From assembly GCA_013044075.1 (NCBI GenBank), contig JABEVG010000057.1, positions 1 through 35,397 on the forward strand: 35,397 nucleotides of DNA. The letters run 5' to 3'. Below, one piece after another: positions 17,138 through 27,361 of the stretch (the stretch's first letter is position 1; each line of letters opens with the position of its first letter). The notes beneath the pieces are model-generated. The model was given only the letters and a program-made list of their open reading frames with translations. It did no database searches and was not told the origin of the DNA. The position numbers were made by a program, and so were the translations under genes. The DNA is from Gallionella sp. (GTDB lineage: Bacteria > Pseudomonadota > Gammaproteobacteria > Burkholderiales > Gallionellaceae).

Positions 17138-18529
17138 ATGACCACACGTACCCGTTTCGCCCCCAGCCCCACCGGTTATCTGCATATCGGCGGTGCGCGC
17201 ACCGCGCTGTTCTCCTGGGCGTACGCGCGCAAATTCGGCGGCACGTTCATCTTGCGCATCGAAGACACTGATCTGGAACGTTCCTCACAGGAATCGGTAC
17301 AGGCGATTCTGGACGGCATGGCCTGGCTGAATCTGGACTACGACGAAGGCCCGTTCTATCAGATGCAGCGCATGGACCGATACAAAGCGGTCCTGCAACA
17401 GATGCTGGAAGAGGGCACGGCTTATTATTGCTACACCACGCCCGCCGAGTTGGAAGCGATGCGTGAGGCACAGCGCGCGCGCGGCGAGAAGCCCCGTTAC
17501 GACGGGTGTTGGCGACCCGAGCCGGGCAAGGTGTTGCCGGTGATTCCGGCCGATGTCAAACCGGTGGTGCGATTCAAAAATCCTTTGACCGGCGTGGCCG
17601 CCTGGGACGATATGGTCAAGGGCAGGATCGTGTTCGAGAACAGCGAGCTGGACGATCTGATCATCGCGCGTGCAGATGGCACGCCCACATATAATTTTTG
17701 CGTGGTCATCGATGATCTCGACATGGGCATCACCCAAGTGATACGCGGCGACGACCACGTCAACAACACCCCGCGCCAGATCAACATCCTCAAAGCACTG
17801 GGGGCGACGCTGCCGCAGTATGCGCATGTGCCGATGATCCTGGGGTCGGACGGCGAGCGTCTGTCCAAGCGTCACGGCGCGGTCAGCGTGATGCAATACG
17901 AGGAAGAAGGATTTTTGCCGGAGGCCCTGGTCAACTACTTGGCGCGCCTGGGCTGGTCGCACGGTGACGAGGAGATTTTCTCGGTGGCGCAACTGGTCGA
18001 ATGGTTCGATCTGGGACACATCAGTAAATCGGCGGCGCAATTCAATCCCGAAAAACTGCGCTGGCTGAATCAGCATTACATCAAGCTGGCGGACAATGCG
18101 CGACTCGCCGTCTGGGTGGCGAAGAATCTGGCGGCGCGCGGCATACAAGTGAGCGATGCACCGGCATTGACGGCGGTGATCGCCTTGTACAAAGAGCGCG
18201 CGGCGACCCTGGTGGAGCTGGCGAACGAAGCCGCCGTGTTCTACGACGCAGTGCAACCGCCGGCGGAATTGTTAGCCGCGCATCTGTTGCCGGAAGTGTT
18301 GCCCGCCTTGCGCGAACTGGCCGAACGCTTTGCGGATGTCGCGTGGGAAGCTCCCGCAATCGCTGCAGCGATCAAGGAATTATTGGCCAAACACAATCTG
18401 AAAATGCCAAAACTGGCGATGCCGATACGCGTCATGCTGGTGGGGCAAACACACACGCCATCGGTCGATGCGGTGCTCGCCCTGTTCCCGCGTGAAGTGG
18501 TTGTACAACGTTTGCAAAAATACTTGTAA
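17138..18529 (+). CDS. gltX: Glutamyl-tRNA synthetase
   Basis: The 463-residue class I synthetase charges tRNA-Glu. The HIGH-type motif is HIGG at 16-19 within [13 protein letters not shown], and the KMSKS-equivalent is RLSKR at 241-245. The all-helical anticodon-binding C-terminus ends normally. The start at 17138 ([11 protein letters not shown]) fits the family; the frame upstream to 17108 lacks similarity. No clear Shine-Dalgarno is present, only a T-run, which is unusual for a highly expressed gene. A discriminating versus non-discriminating charge mode cannot be judged by eye. It stands alone and divergent from lysS. Confidence 0.95.
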   Translation: MTTRTRFAPSPTGYLHIGGARTALFSWAYARKFGGTFILRIEDTDLERSSQESVQAILDGMAWLNLDYDEGPFYQMQRMDRYKAVLQQMLEEGTAYYCYTTPAELEAMREAQRARGEKPRYDGCWRPEPGKVLPVIPADVKPVVRFKNPLTGVAAWDDMVKGRIVFENSELDDLIIARADGTPTYNFCVVIDDLDMGITQVIRGDDHVNNTPRQINILKALGATLPQYAHVPMILGSDGERLSKRHGAVSVMQYEEEGFLPEALVNYLARLGWSHGDEEIFSVAQLVEWFDLGHISKSAAQFNPEKLRWLNQHYIKLADNARLAVWVAKNLAARGIQVSDAPALTAVIALYKERAATLVELANEAAVFYDAVQPPAELLAAHLLPEVLPALRELAERFADVAWEAPAIAAAIKELLAKHNLKMPKLAMPIRVMLVGQTHTPSVDAVLALFPREVVVQRLQKYL

Positions 18530-18671
18530 GGATTTTCAAGCCGCCGGCCCAAGCCTTGAGATGCAGCTTTGAGTCGGGTGCAGCCCCTTCATTCAGCAAC
18601 CAGGCCGTTAGCTCCGCCGCCGTCGAACGCTCACAGCCGGATTCGGGTACGCCCTCTGTTATCATGGCGGC

Positions 18672-20519
18672 ATGCTAAACATTCAAAACATGACCTTCCT
18701 GCAAGGGGGGCAGCCCTTATTCCAACAAGCCAATCTGCAAGTCTTCGCCAACCAACGTATCGGGCTGGTCGGGCAAAACGGCTGTGGAAAATCCACGTTG
18801 TTTCGCCTGATACGCGGCGAGTTGCACGTGGACAGCGGCGAGCTCTCCTTGCAATCCGGCAAGACGCTGGCGTTCGTCGAGCAGGAGATAGAGAACTCAT
18901 CATCATCCGCCATCGAGTTCGTCCTGGATGGTGATGTGGCGTTGCGCCAGTTGGAAAAAATCCTGGCGGGAGCGCGGCACGATGCGGCGTGGTTTGCGGC
19001 GCAACAGCAGTTCGAGTCCATCGATGGCTACGGCGCACCGGCACGGGCAGCACAACTCCTCAGTGGTTTGGGTTTCGCCAGCGACACGTTGGCGCGCCCG
19101 GTCAGCAGTTTTTCCGGCGGGTGGCGGATGCGGCTGAATCTGGCGCGCGCGCTGATGTGCCGCGCCGATCTGCTGTTGCTGGACGAGCCGACCAACCATC
19201 TGGATCTGGAAGCGATACTCTGGTTGGAGCAATATCTGGCGCGCTATCCGGGCAGCATCCTGCTGGTCTCGCATGACCGCGAATTTTTGAACGCCACCGT
19301 CAACCGCATCGCACATGTGCATGACTGCGTCATCGATAATTATGCGGGCGATTACGACTCGTTCGAGCGTGCGCGCGCCGAGCGTGCCGCGCAGCGGGAC
19401 CAAGCCTACGCGCAACAGCAGGAACACATCGCGCACCTGGAGGATTTTGTGCGCCGCTTTCGCGCCCAGGCCACCAAAGCGAAGCAGGCACAAAGCCGCA
19501 TCAAAGCACTGGAACGTATTGTGCGCATCGCGCCGGCACATCTCACCGATGGTCATTTTGAGTTGCAGATTGAAGCACCGGAGCGCAGTCCCGATCTGCT
19601 CATGCGCGCCGGCAATATGGGTTTCGGTTACGGCGAAAAAACCCTGTTCAACAAGGTCGAGCTGATGTTGCGCGCCGGTGCGCGTATCGCCTTGCTCGGT
19701 CCGAACGGCGCGGGTAAATCCACGCTCATCAAATTGCTGGTCGGCGAATTGCAGCCCACGACCGGAAAGTTGGAGGTCACACCGGAGATACGCATCGGTT
19801 ACTTCGCCCAGCATCAACTGGAGAATCTGGATAGCGCGGCGACACCGCTGCAACATCTGGAGCGTATCGCGCCGCAACAGACCACGCTGGCACTGCGCAC
19901 CTTCCTCGGACGGTTCGGCTTGGCGGGCAATAGCGAAGACCGCCCTGTGAGCAGTTTTTCCGGCGGTGAGAAAAGCCGCCTGGCCCTGGCTTTGCTGGCC
20001 TGGCAAAAACCGCATCTGTTGCTGCTCGACGAGCCGACCAACCATCTGGATCTGGATATGCGCGACGCGCTGACGCTGGCCTTGGAGGAATATACCGGTG
20101 CGGTCGTGGTGGTGTCGCATGACCGCAGTCTGATACGCGCGGTGGCGGACGAGTTATGGCTGGTCGCCGATGGCGAAGCCAAACTGTTCGACGGTGATCT
20201 GGAAGACTACAAGGACTGGATAGAATCGCGTCGTCCGCGCGAGACCACGCAAGTTGAGAAAGTGAGGATCGTCCAGTCGCCCAAGGTCAATGTTAAAGCC
20301 TTGCAGTCCAAAAAGAGCAAGTTGGAAGCCGAGTTGAACAAGGCGCAAAGCGCGCTGGCCGACATCGATAAACAACTGGGCGACCCGGCGACTTACACCG
20401 CGCAAAGCGCAGCGCAGATCAACGCGCTGAATGTGCAACGCGAGAACTGGCAAGGCAAAGTGGCGACTCTGGAAGAGAGTTGGCTGGAGCTGGAGATGGC
20501 GTTGGAAGAAGCCGCTTAA
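18672..20519 (+). CDS. yheS: ABC-F family ATPase, YheS-type
   Basis: The 615-residue protein has two ABC ATPase cassettes and no membrane segment, the ABC-F arrangement of ribosome-associated translation factors. First cassette: Walker A GQNGCGKST near 35-43, signature FSGGWRMRLN at 147-156, Walker B LLLLDEPTNHLDLE. A charged linker with YAQQQEHIAHLEDFVRRFRAQATKAKQAQSRIK follows. Second cassette: Walker A GPNGAGKST from 343, signature FSGGEKSRL from 429, Walker B LLLLDEPTNHLDLD. The C-terminus is a lysine-rich coiled coil. The linker and the HDREFL and HDRSLI motifs point to YheS rather than Uup or EttA. Confidence 0.88.
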   Translation: MLNIQNMTFLQGGQPLFQQANLQVFANQRIGLVGQNGCGKSTLFRLIRGELHVDSGELSLQSGKTLAFVEQEIENSSSSAIEFVLDGDVALRQLEKILAGARHDAAWFAAQQQFESIDGYGAPARAAQLLSGLGFASDTLARPVSSFSGGWRMRLNLARALMCRADLLLLDEPTNHLDLEAILWLEQYLARYPGSILLVSHDREFLNATVNRIAHVHDCVIDNYAGDYDSFERARAERAAQRDQAYAQQQEHIAHLEDFVRRFRAQATKAKQAQSRIKALERIVRIAPAHLTDGHFELQIEAPERSPDLLMRAGNMGFGYGEKTLFNKVELMLRAGARIALLGPNGAGKSTLIKLLVGELQPTTGKLEVTPEIRIGYFAQHQLENLDSAATPLQHLERIAPQQTTLALRTFLGRFGLAGNSEDRPVSSFSGGEKSRLALALLAWQKPHLLLLDEPTNHLDLDMRDALTLALEEYTGAVVVVSHDRSLIRAVADELWLVADGEAKLFDGDLEDYKDWIESRRPRETTQVEKVRIVQSPKVNVKALQSKKSKLEAELNKAQSALADIDKQLGDPATYTAQSAAQINALNVQRENWQGKVATLEESWLELEMALEEAA

Positions 20520-21013
20520 AACAGTTTCACCTTGAGTTGCAAGGACACCGCGCCGTACAGCATGTTTTTGTAGGTCGGCACAAAAGCGATGTTCATCCCG
20601 ATGCGTTGGTATTCGTAACTGACCACGGGGATCGCGGCCAGAAACCAGCCGCCATTGTGCATCTTCGGATACCCGTCAAAACCGCCCGCCACGCCGCCGA
20701 TACGCAGCGATCCGACTGCCAGCGGTTGCCAATACCAACCCGCGTAATGCGAAGTCCGTCGATCGCTGTTGTAAAACTCACCCGCCGTGAGCGCGCTGGT
20801 GGTGGAGTAGCGGTACTCGCCGCCGATGCCGAGATTATTATTGTTCAGACCTTTATCGGTCTGAACATGGTACGACAAGAAACCGGCATTCAACCAGAAT
20901 TCACTGATGGGCTGTGGTGTGACGACGTTCAGATTCTCCGCGATCACATTTGCGTTGGAACACGCAAGCAGTATCGCGACTGTGATTGCGAATCTTTTAC
21001 CGCGTGGTCGCAT
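20516..21013 (-). CDS. Small outer-membrane beta-barrel-like protein
   Basis: The 165-residue product starts with a signal peptide (AITVAILLACSNANVIA), then alternating polar/hydrophobic strands rich in Gly, Tyr and Trp (SEFWLNAGFLSYH, HYAGWYWQPLAVGSLRIGG, NIAFVPTYKNMLYG), ending LKVKLF with the terminal Phe typical of barrel insertion. It looks like a small outer-membrane protein of a conserved betaproteobacterial family. No catalytic motif was recognised. It overlaps the convergent yheS by 4 nt at its end and serB by 17 nt at its start, so co-transcription with serB is likely. Confidence 0.7.
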   Translation of the reverse strand: MRPRGKRFAITVAILLACSNANVIAENLNVVTPQPISEFWLNAGFLSYHVQTDKGLNNNNLGIGGEYRYSTTSALTAGEFYNSDRRTSHYAGWYWQPLAVGSLRIGGVAGGFDGYPKMHNGGWFLAAIPVVSYEYQRIGMNIAFVPTYKNMLYGAVSLQLKVKLF

Positions 21014-21857
21014 GGTGGGGTGCGTCGCCGAACAAATTGATCAGCCCGTCCAGCCCGACAAAATTCAGCGCGTAACTGGCGTGTGATCTGACCACAGGCT
21101 TGGCATGGAAGGCGATGCCGACCCCGGCTTGTGCCAGCATCTTCAGATCGTTCGCACCATCGCCGATGGCGATGACTTGTTCGGGCTTGAGATGCAATTC
21201 GTCGCGTGTACTGACCAGCCAGTCGGCCTTGGCTTGCGCGTCCACGATGTCACCCAGCACCTTGCCGGTGAGCGTGCCGTCTATGATCTCCAGCGTGTTG
21301 GCATGGGTGTAATCCAACCCCAATCGCTTTTGTAAACGCGTGGTGAAGAACACGAAGCCGCCGGAGACCAGCAACGTCTTGATCCCGTGCGCCCTGAGTC
21401 GCGCCAGCATGATCTCCGCGCCTGCGGAAAGTTTGAGACGCTCGTCATAGACACGCTGCAAGGCACGCTCGTCCAGGCCTTTGAGCAGTGCGACGCGGCG
21501 ACGCAGGCTCTCGGCGAAGTCCAGTTCGCCGCGCATCGCCGCTTCGGTGATGCGGGCGACCTGCGGCTTGAGTCCTTGCATGTCGGCGATCTCGTCTATG
21601 CATTCGATGGTGATGAGCGTCGAGTCCATGTCCATCACCACCAGTCCGAAGTCCGCGAGGGTCTGGCCTTGTGGCACGAAGCCGAAATCCAGCCGGTGTT
21701 CCAGACAATAGGCTGCGAGTTCGGGGTGTGGCTGCGCGCGGTTGAAACGGTAAGCCTGCGCCGCGATGGATTCGGTGTGTGTACTGTGCGTGAGCCGGGC
21801 GAGATGGGTCAGGTGTTCGGACGCGATTGACTGTGTGGCTTGAATGATGAGGTTCAT
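20997..21857 (-). CDS. serB: Phosphoserine phosphatase
   Basis: The 286-residue HAD-superfamily enzyme performs the last step of serine synthesis. HAD motif I VMDMDSTLI carries the nucleophile aspartate, motif II is LLVSGGF, and motif IV GDGANDLKML follows a conserved lysine. Substrate-specificity segments SLRRRVALLKGLDE and ECIDEIAD are also typical of SerB. ATG 21857 (MNLIIQA) fits the family; the frame is open 12 residues further. The downstream barrel gene starts inside its last codons. Confidence 0.92.
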   Translation of the reverse strand: MNLIIQATQSIASEHLTHLARLTHSTHTESIAAQAYRFNRAQPHPELAAYCLEHRLDFGFVPQGQTLADFGLVVMDMDSTLITIECIDEIADMQGLKPQVARITEAAMRGELDFAESLRRRVALLKGLDERALQRVYDERLKLSAGAEIMLARLRAHGIKTLLVSGGFVFFTTRLQKRLGLDYTHANTLEIIDGTLTGKVLGDIVDAQAKADWLVSTRDELHLKPEQVIAIGDGANDLKMLAQAGVGIAFHAKPVVRSHASYALNFVGLDGLINLFGDAPHHATTR

Positions 21858-21931
21858 AAGTGATTTTGTGCTGCATTCGGTCATGTGAGGCACAGCCGAC
21901 GCGGTCGCTGAGTGCCCTGATGTGTTCGGTC

Positions 21932-22330
21932 TTAGTGAGCAAGCAGGCTGATCACTGCCTTGAGTTCGTCACGCAATGCGGGAGTGCTGCCGGTCGCTGG
22001 AGGCGTGGCCAGTTTGGGGAAACTTCCGGTTTGATCGATTTTCGGGAAGCTGCCGGTATTGTCTCCATTACTGAGGCGATTGCGTGCACCACTGATGGTG
22101 AAGCCTTGCTCGTAGAGCAATTCACGGATGTTGCGTATCAGCAGCACTTCGTGGTGCTGGTAATAGCGACGGTTACCGCTGCGTTTGACCGGTTTGAGCT
22201 GCGTGAACTCCTGTTCCCAATAGCGCAGCACATGGGTTTTCACGCCGCACAATTCGCTGACCTCACCGATGGTGAAGTAGCGTTTTGCGGGGATCGCGGG
22301 GAGTTCTGAGTTAGGCTTGTGGGCTTCCAT
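21932..22330 (-). CDS. MerR family transcriptional regulator
   Basis: The 132-residue protein has an N-terminal MerR winged helix ([28 protein letters not shown] at about 18-45) and a short basic tail. The Cys in the recognition helix and the missing effector domain suggest a small DNA-binding regulator of unknown signal. Its ATG overlaps the last 20 nt of ihfA, a coupling common in betaproteobacteria. The start is fixed by the family N-terminus. Confidence 0.88.
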   Translation of the reverse strand: MEAHKPNSELPAIPAKRYFTIGEVSELCGVKTHVLRYWEQEFTQLKPVKRSGNRRYYQHHEVLLIRNIRELLYEQGFTISGARNRLSNGDNTGSFPKIDQTGSFPKLATPPATGSTPALRDELKAVISLLAH

Positions 22331-22625
22331 GGTAAGACTTTTCCACCATCGTTTTCAGTTTTTGGCTGGGGTGAAAAGTTACCACGCGGCGCGCGGTGAT
22401 GGGAATCTCTTCGCCCGTCTTGGGGTTGCGTCCGGGACGTTGCGGTTTGTCACGCAGCTGAAAGTTGCCAAAGCCGGAGAGCTTCACGCTTTCGCCCTGT
22501 TCGAGCTGGGCGCGGATCTCTTCAAAAAAAGTTTCGACCATGTCTTTCGCTTCGCGTTTATTGAGTCCGACCCGTTCGAACAACAGATCGGCGAGCTCGG
22601 CTTTGGTGAGTGTGGTGGGTGTCAT
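22311..22625 (-). CDS. ihfA: Integration host factor subunit alpha
   Basis: The 104-residue DNA-bending protein has the HU/IHF fold: [52 protein letters not shown], and the [14 protein letters not shown] arm containing the proline that intercalates in bent DNA. IHF acts in transcription, recombination and phage integration as a heterodimer with IhfB. The gene lies 9 nt after pheT in the usual order and overlaps the MerR gene. Confidence 0.96.
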   Translation of the reverse strand: MTPTTLTKAELADLLFERVGLNKREAKDMVETFFEEIRAQLEQGESVKLSGFGNFQLRDKPQRPGRNPKTGEEIPITARRVVTFHPSQKLKTMVEKSYHGSPQA

Positions 22626-22634
22626 GATGTTCTC

Positions 22635-24992
22635 TTAACTGCGCAGCTGCGCACCTTGTTGATGTAGTGCATCCACCAATGCGGTGATGCTGGTTTCGAT
22701 TTCTGCTTCGGTGAGCGTCTTCTGAGTATCTTGCAGTAACACTCGGAAAGCAAGGCTTTTTTTGCCGGATTCCAAACCTTTCCCGCGATACTGGTCGAAC
22801 AGGGAGACTTCCTGTACCAAAGGCGCGGAGACCTGTGTCATGGCATCCAATAACAGCTGGACCACGATGCGCTCATCGACCACGACGGCGATGTCCCGGC
22901 GTACCGGCAAGAATTTTGCGATCTCTTGCAGGCGCGGCACTTTGCTTTGCAACAACGCGTCCAGTTCGAGTTCGAACCAGATGGGGGAGAGTGGCAGATC
23001 ATACTGTTGCTGCCACTGCGGATGCAGCTCGCCCAACCATCCGACGCACTCCGTGCCGACCAGGATTTGCGCGCATCGGCCCGGATGCAAGGCCGGATGT
23101 GTCGCAGCGACAAAGCGCGGGGTGGCGGGCGCGAACAATGCTTCCACATCGGCTTTGACATCATAGAAGTCCGCCGTCCTGGCAGTGCTCCCCCATTGTT
23201 CCGCCAGTGCGGTGCCGTAAGCGATACCGGACAGACGTTGGGTCTGCACATAGACATTGTCCACTTTGGCAAAGCACGCGCCGACCTCGAACAAGCGCAC
23301 ACGGGTCTGTTTGCGGTTCAGGTTGTAGCGCAAGGCATCGGTCAGGCCGCCGATCAGACTGCTGCGCATCACCGCCAGATTGCTGGCGATAGGATTTTGC
23401 AAGGTGAGCGGATGCTGATTGCCGCACAAGTCGCGCTCGGTCTGTTCCGCGAGAAAGGCGAGGCTCACGATTTCCTGATAATCGCGCGCTACCAGCACTT
23501 GCTGGATGCGGCGCATCGGGCGTTGCGACTCGTTATCGGGCAGCATGGTTAGTGCGGTCTTGGGCGCGATGGCGGGGATGTTGTCGTAGCCGTACAAGCG
23601 CGCCAATTCTTCGACCAGATCGGCTTCGATAGTCATGTCAAAACGGAAGCTGGGCGGGGTGACGCGGTAGTCGTCGCCGTTCGCGGTGAATGCGAATTGC
23701 AAGCGCGTCAGCAGGTCGGCGATGTGTTGATTGCTCAATTCGATACCGAGTATGCGTGCGACGCGCGAACGACGCAGGGCGATGGCAGAGCGGGCGGGCA
23801 AGGTGTCGCACACCGCGCTGATCTCCCCGACTTGTCCGCCGCAAATCTCCACCAGCAATTGCGTGGCGCGCTCCAAAGCCTGTCGTGTTGCCGCGTAGTC
23901 CACGCCGCGCTCGAAGCGGAACGAGGAATCGGTCGCCAGGCCAAAGCGGCGCGCACGACCAACGATGGCATCGGGATGGAAGAAGGCACTTTCCAGAAAC
24001 ACGTTGGTGCTGGTGGTTGCTACTCCGCTATCTTTTCCGCCCATGATGCCCGCGATTGCCAGTACGCGCGCGTCATCGGTGATGACCAACACTTCCGTAT
24101 CGAGTTGCGCGACTTGCTCGTTGAGCAGGGGCAGCGACTCGCCAGCGCGAGCGCGGCGCACGGTGATGCCGCCGGACAGTTTTTGCGCGTCGAAGGCATG
24201 CATGGGCTGTCCCATCTCCAGCATCACATAGTTGGTGATGTCCACCACCGCGTTGATGCTGCGCAAGCCGCTGCGCTCCAGGCGACGCTGCATCCATACC
24301 GGTGTGGGGATGGCGGCATTCACGCCGCGTACCAAGCGACCGTAGTAAGCGGGACAGGCCCGCGCATCTTCCACGTTCACGTGCAGTTTTTCGTTCGACG
24401 TGACCGGCTGGATCCGGATGTCCACGGGCGCGCAAGGACTCGCGGTGAGTGCCGAGACTTCACGCGCGATACCGAACAGACTGGAACAGTCGCTGCGGTT
24501 GGGCGTGAGTTTGAGCGTGTATATCCGGTCATCCAAATCGAGATATTCGCGCAGGGTTTTGCCGATGGGTGCGTCATCCGGCAACAGCCACAATCCTTCG
24601 CTGCTTTCGGCCAGTCCCAGTTCCTTGGCCGAACACAACATGCCGGACGATTCGATGCCGCGCACTTTCGCCTGCTTGATGTTGAAGTCGCCGGGCAACA
24701 CCGCACCGATACGCGCGCACGGCACGTTCACGCCGACCGCGACATTGGCCGCGCCGCACACGATGGTCAGCGGCTGCGCTTCACCGACATTCACCTGACA
24801 TACGTTGAGCCGGTCCGCATTGGGATGTTTGACGACTTCCAAAACTTGCGCGACCACCACGTTGTTGAAGGCGGGCGCGACCGCATCCATACCCTCGACT
24901 TCCAAGCCTGCCATCGTCAGCAGACCAGATAGTTCCGCGCTGGACAGCGCGGGATTAACGAAACTTCGTAACCAGTTCTCAGAAAATTTCAT
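22635..24992 (-). CDS. pheT: Phenylalanyl-tRNA synthetase beta subunit
   Basis: The 785-residue subunit carries the tRNA-binding (EMAP/OB-like) domain at ~40-150 (VVKHPNADRLNVCQVNVG), the B3/B4 editing region, a B5 domain, and a C-terminal anticodon-binding FDX-ACB domain (PVRRDIAVVVDE). PheS and PheT form an alpha2beta2 enzyme in the cytoplasm. ATG 24992 (MKFSENWLR) matches the family. It is 9 nt after pheS and precedes ihfA, the classical gene order. Confidence 0.96.
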   Translation of the reverse strand: MKFSENWLRSFVNPALSSAELSGLLTMAGLEVEGMDAVAPAFNNVVVAQVLEVVKHPNADRLNVCQVNVGEAQPLTIVCGAANVAVGVNVPCARIGAVLPGDFNIKQAKVRGIESSGMLCSAKELGLAESSEGLWLLPDDAPIGKTLREYLDLDDRIYTLKLTPNRSDCSSLFGIAREVSALTASPCAPVDIRIQPVTSNEKLHVNVEDARACPAYYGRLVRGVNAAIPTPVWMQRRLERSGLRSINAVVDITNYVMLEMGQPMHAFDAQKLSGGITVRRARAGESLPLLNEQVAQLDTEVLVITDDARVLAIAGIMGGKDSGVATTSTNVFLESAFFHPDAIVGRARRFGLATDSSFRFERGVDYAATRQALERATQLLVEICGGQVGEISAVCDTLPARSAIALRRSRVARILGIELSNQHIADLLTRLQFAFTANGDDYRVTPPSFRFDMTIEADLVEELARLYGYDNIPAIAPKTALTMLPDNESQRPMRRIQQVLVARDYQEIVSLAFLAEQTERDLCGNQHPLTLQNPIASNLAVMRSSLIGGLTDALRYNLNRKQTRVRLFEVGACFAKVDNVYVQTQRLSGIAYGTALAEQWGSTARTADFYDVKADVEALFAPATPRFVAATHPALHPGRCAQILVGTECVGWLGELHPQWQQQYDLPLSPIWFELELDALLQSKVPRLQEIAKFLPVRRDIAVVVDERIVVQLLLDAMTQVSAPLVQEVSLFDQYRGKGLESGKKSLAFRVLLQDTQKTLTEAEIETSITALVDALHQQGAQLRS

Positions 24993-25001
24993 GGTGTGTC
25001 T

Positions 25002-26451
<1,450 letters not shown>

Positions 26452-26461
26452 GTGCTACTCC

Positions 26462-26659
26462 TTATGCGTAAGGCATCATGGCGCGAACCGATGCTGTATT
26501 GGTTGAATGAACTTCCGCCGTGCCGCGCAATTGGCGTTTGTTTTTGGTGGTCTTCTTGGTCAGGATATGACGCTTGAAGGCTTGTGAGCGTTTGACGCTA
26601 CCACCCGCGCGAATCTTGAACCGCTTGGCCGCGCCGCTTTTGGTCTTCATCTTGGGCAT
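26462..26659 (-). CDS. rpmI: 50S ribosomal protein L35
   Basis: The 65-residue protein [20 protein letters not shown] is a standard L35 with the conserved [15 protein letters not shown] region. It is preceded by a strong ribosome site (AAGGAG) and a 142-nt leader that can fold into a possible pseudoknot. It lies between infC and rplT, with which it forms a ribosomal operon. Confidence 0.96.
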   Translation of the reverse strand: MPKMKTKSGAAKRFKIRAGGSVKRSQAFKRHILTKKTTKNKRQLRGTAEVHSTNTASVRAMMPYA

Positions 26660-26739
26660 TGCTACTCCTTAAGTTTAAGTTGTGGTGCGAGGTGTTTCCC
26701 GATATGGAAAAGCTTGATACCCATACATCACTTTTTATC

Positions 26740-26785
26740 GGGGACTTTGTGCCACATCTTTTCGATCATCCCCTTGCATCGAAAA
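26740..26785 (-). promoter_or_regulatory. Possible L20-responsive pseudoknot in the rpmI leader
   Basis: On the minus strand an 8-bp stem (TTTTCGAT / ATCGAAAA, 26785-26778 with 26766-26759) closes an 11-nt loop that contains GGGGA. Five nt complementary to it (TCCCC, 26744-26740) occur 14 nt after the stem, giving an H-type pseudoknot with an optional extra G-U pair. It lies in the leader of rpmI, where L20 autoregulation acts in E. coli. The functional reading is inference. Confidence 0.4.
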
Positions 26786-26801
26786 AACTTTATTTCGCGA
26801 A

Positions 26802-27326
26802 TTATTTTTTCTTGGCCTTGGGCGATAACACCATCACCATTTGCCGGCCTTCCATCTTCGGGAACTGTTCGACCACGCCGTGTTCTTCCAGGTCCGCGCG
26901 CACTCGTTCGATCAAGCGCATGCCAATCTCCTGGTGAGCCATCTCACGACCGCGAAAACGCAACGTGATCTTGGTCTTGTCGCCGTCGGCCAAAAATTTA
27001 ATCAGGTTGCGCAACTTGATGTTGTAGTCGCCGTCATCCGTACCCGGACGGAACTTGATCTCTTTGATCTGAACCTGCTTTTGTTTGAGCTTGGCTTCGT
27101 GCAGTTTCTTGCTCTCGGCATATTTGAATTTTCCGATGTCCATGATGCGACACACGGGAGGATCCGCCAACGGCGAGATCTCGACCAGATCCAGTTCTGC
27201 CACGTCTGCCAAACGTAACGCTTCCGCAATGGACACAATCCCCAGGGGCTCTTTTTCTACACCGATGAGACGCACTTGAGGTGCGGTAATCATTTCATTG
27301 GTGCGCTGTGACTTATCTTGTGCTAT
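26802..27326 (-). CDS. infC: Translation initiation factor IF-3, with AUA start codon
   Basis: The 174-residue protein has the IF-3 N-terminal region ([19 protein letters not shown]) and C-terminal domain ([23 protein letters not shown] segment, [17 protein letters not shown]). From the first ATG (27293) the protein would be 163 residues and lack its normal start region. Upstream in frame is ATA at 27326-27324, preceded by GTGGAGA about 7 nt away. This gives a product of ordinary length with a lysine/arginine-containing N-terminus. Rare start codons (AUU, AUC, AUA) are a known hallmark of infC, through which IF-3 limits its own synthesis. It follows thrS by 35 nt. Confidence 0.9.
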   Translation of the reverse strand: MAQDKSQRTNEMITAPQVRLIGVEKEPLGIVSIAEALRLADVAELDLVEISPLADPPVCRIMDIGKFKYAESKKLHEAKLKQKQVQIKEIKFRPGTDDGDYNIKLRNLIKFLADGDKTKITLRFRGREMAHQEIGMRLIERVRADLEEHGVVEQFPKMEGRQMVMVLSPKAKKK

Positions 27327-27361
27327 TGCAGTATCTCCACTTATTAAAAATTCAAGCCGTG

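Noticed and set aside
18903-20120. 405-residue minus-strand open frame opposite yheS
   Set aside because: Antisense to two intact ABC cassettes and lacking any family similarity.
23697-24932. 411-residue plus-strand open frame opposite pheT
   Set aside because: It is the shadow of pheT in GC-rich coding sequence, without ribosome site or motifs.
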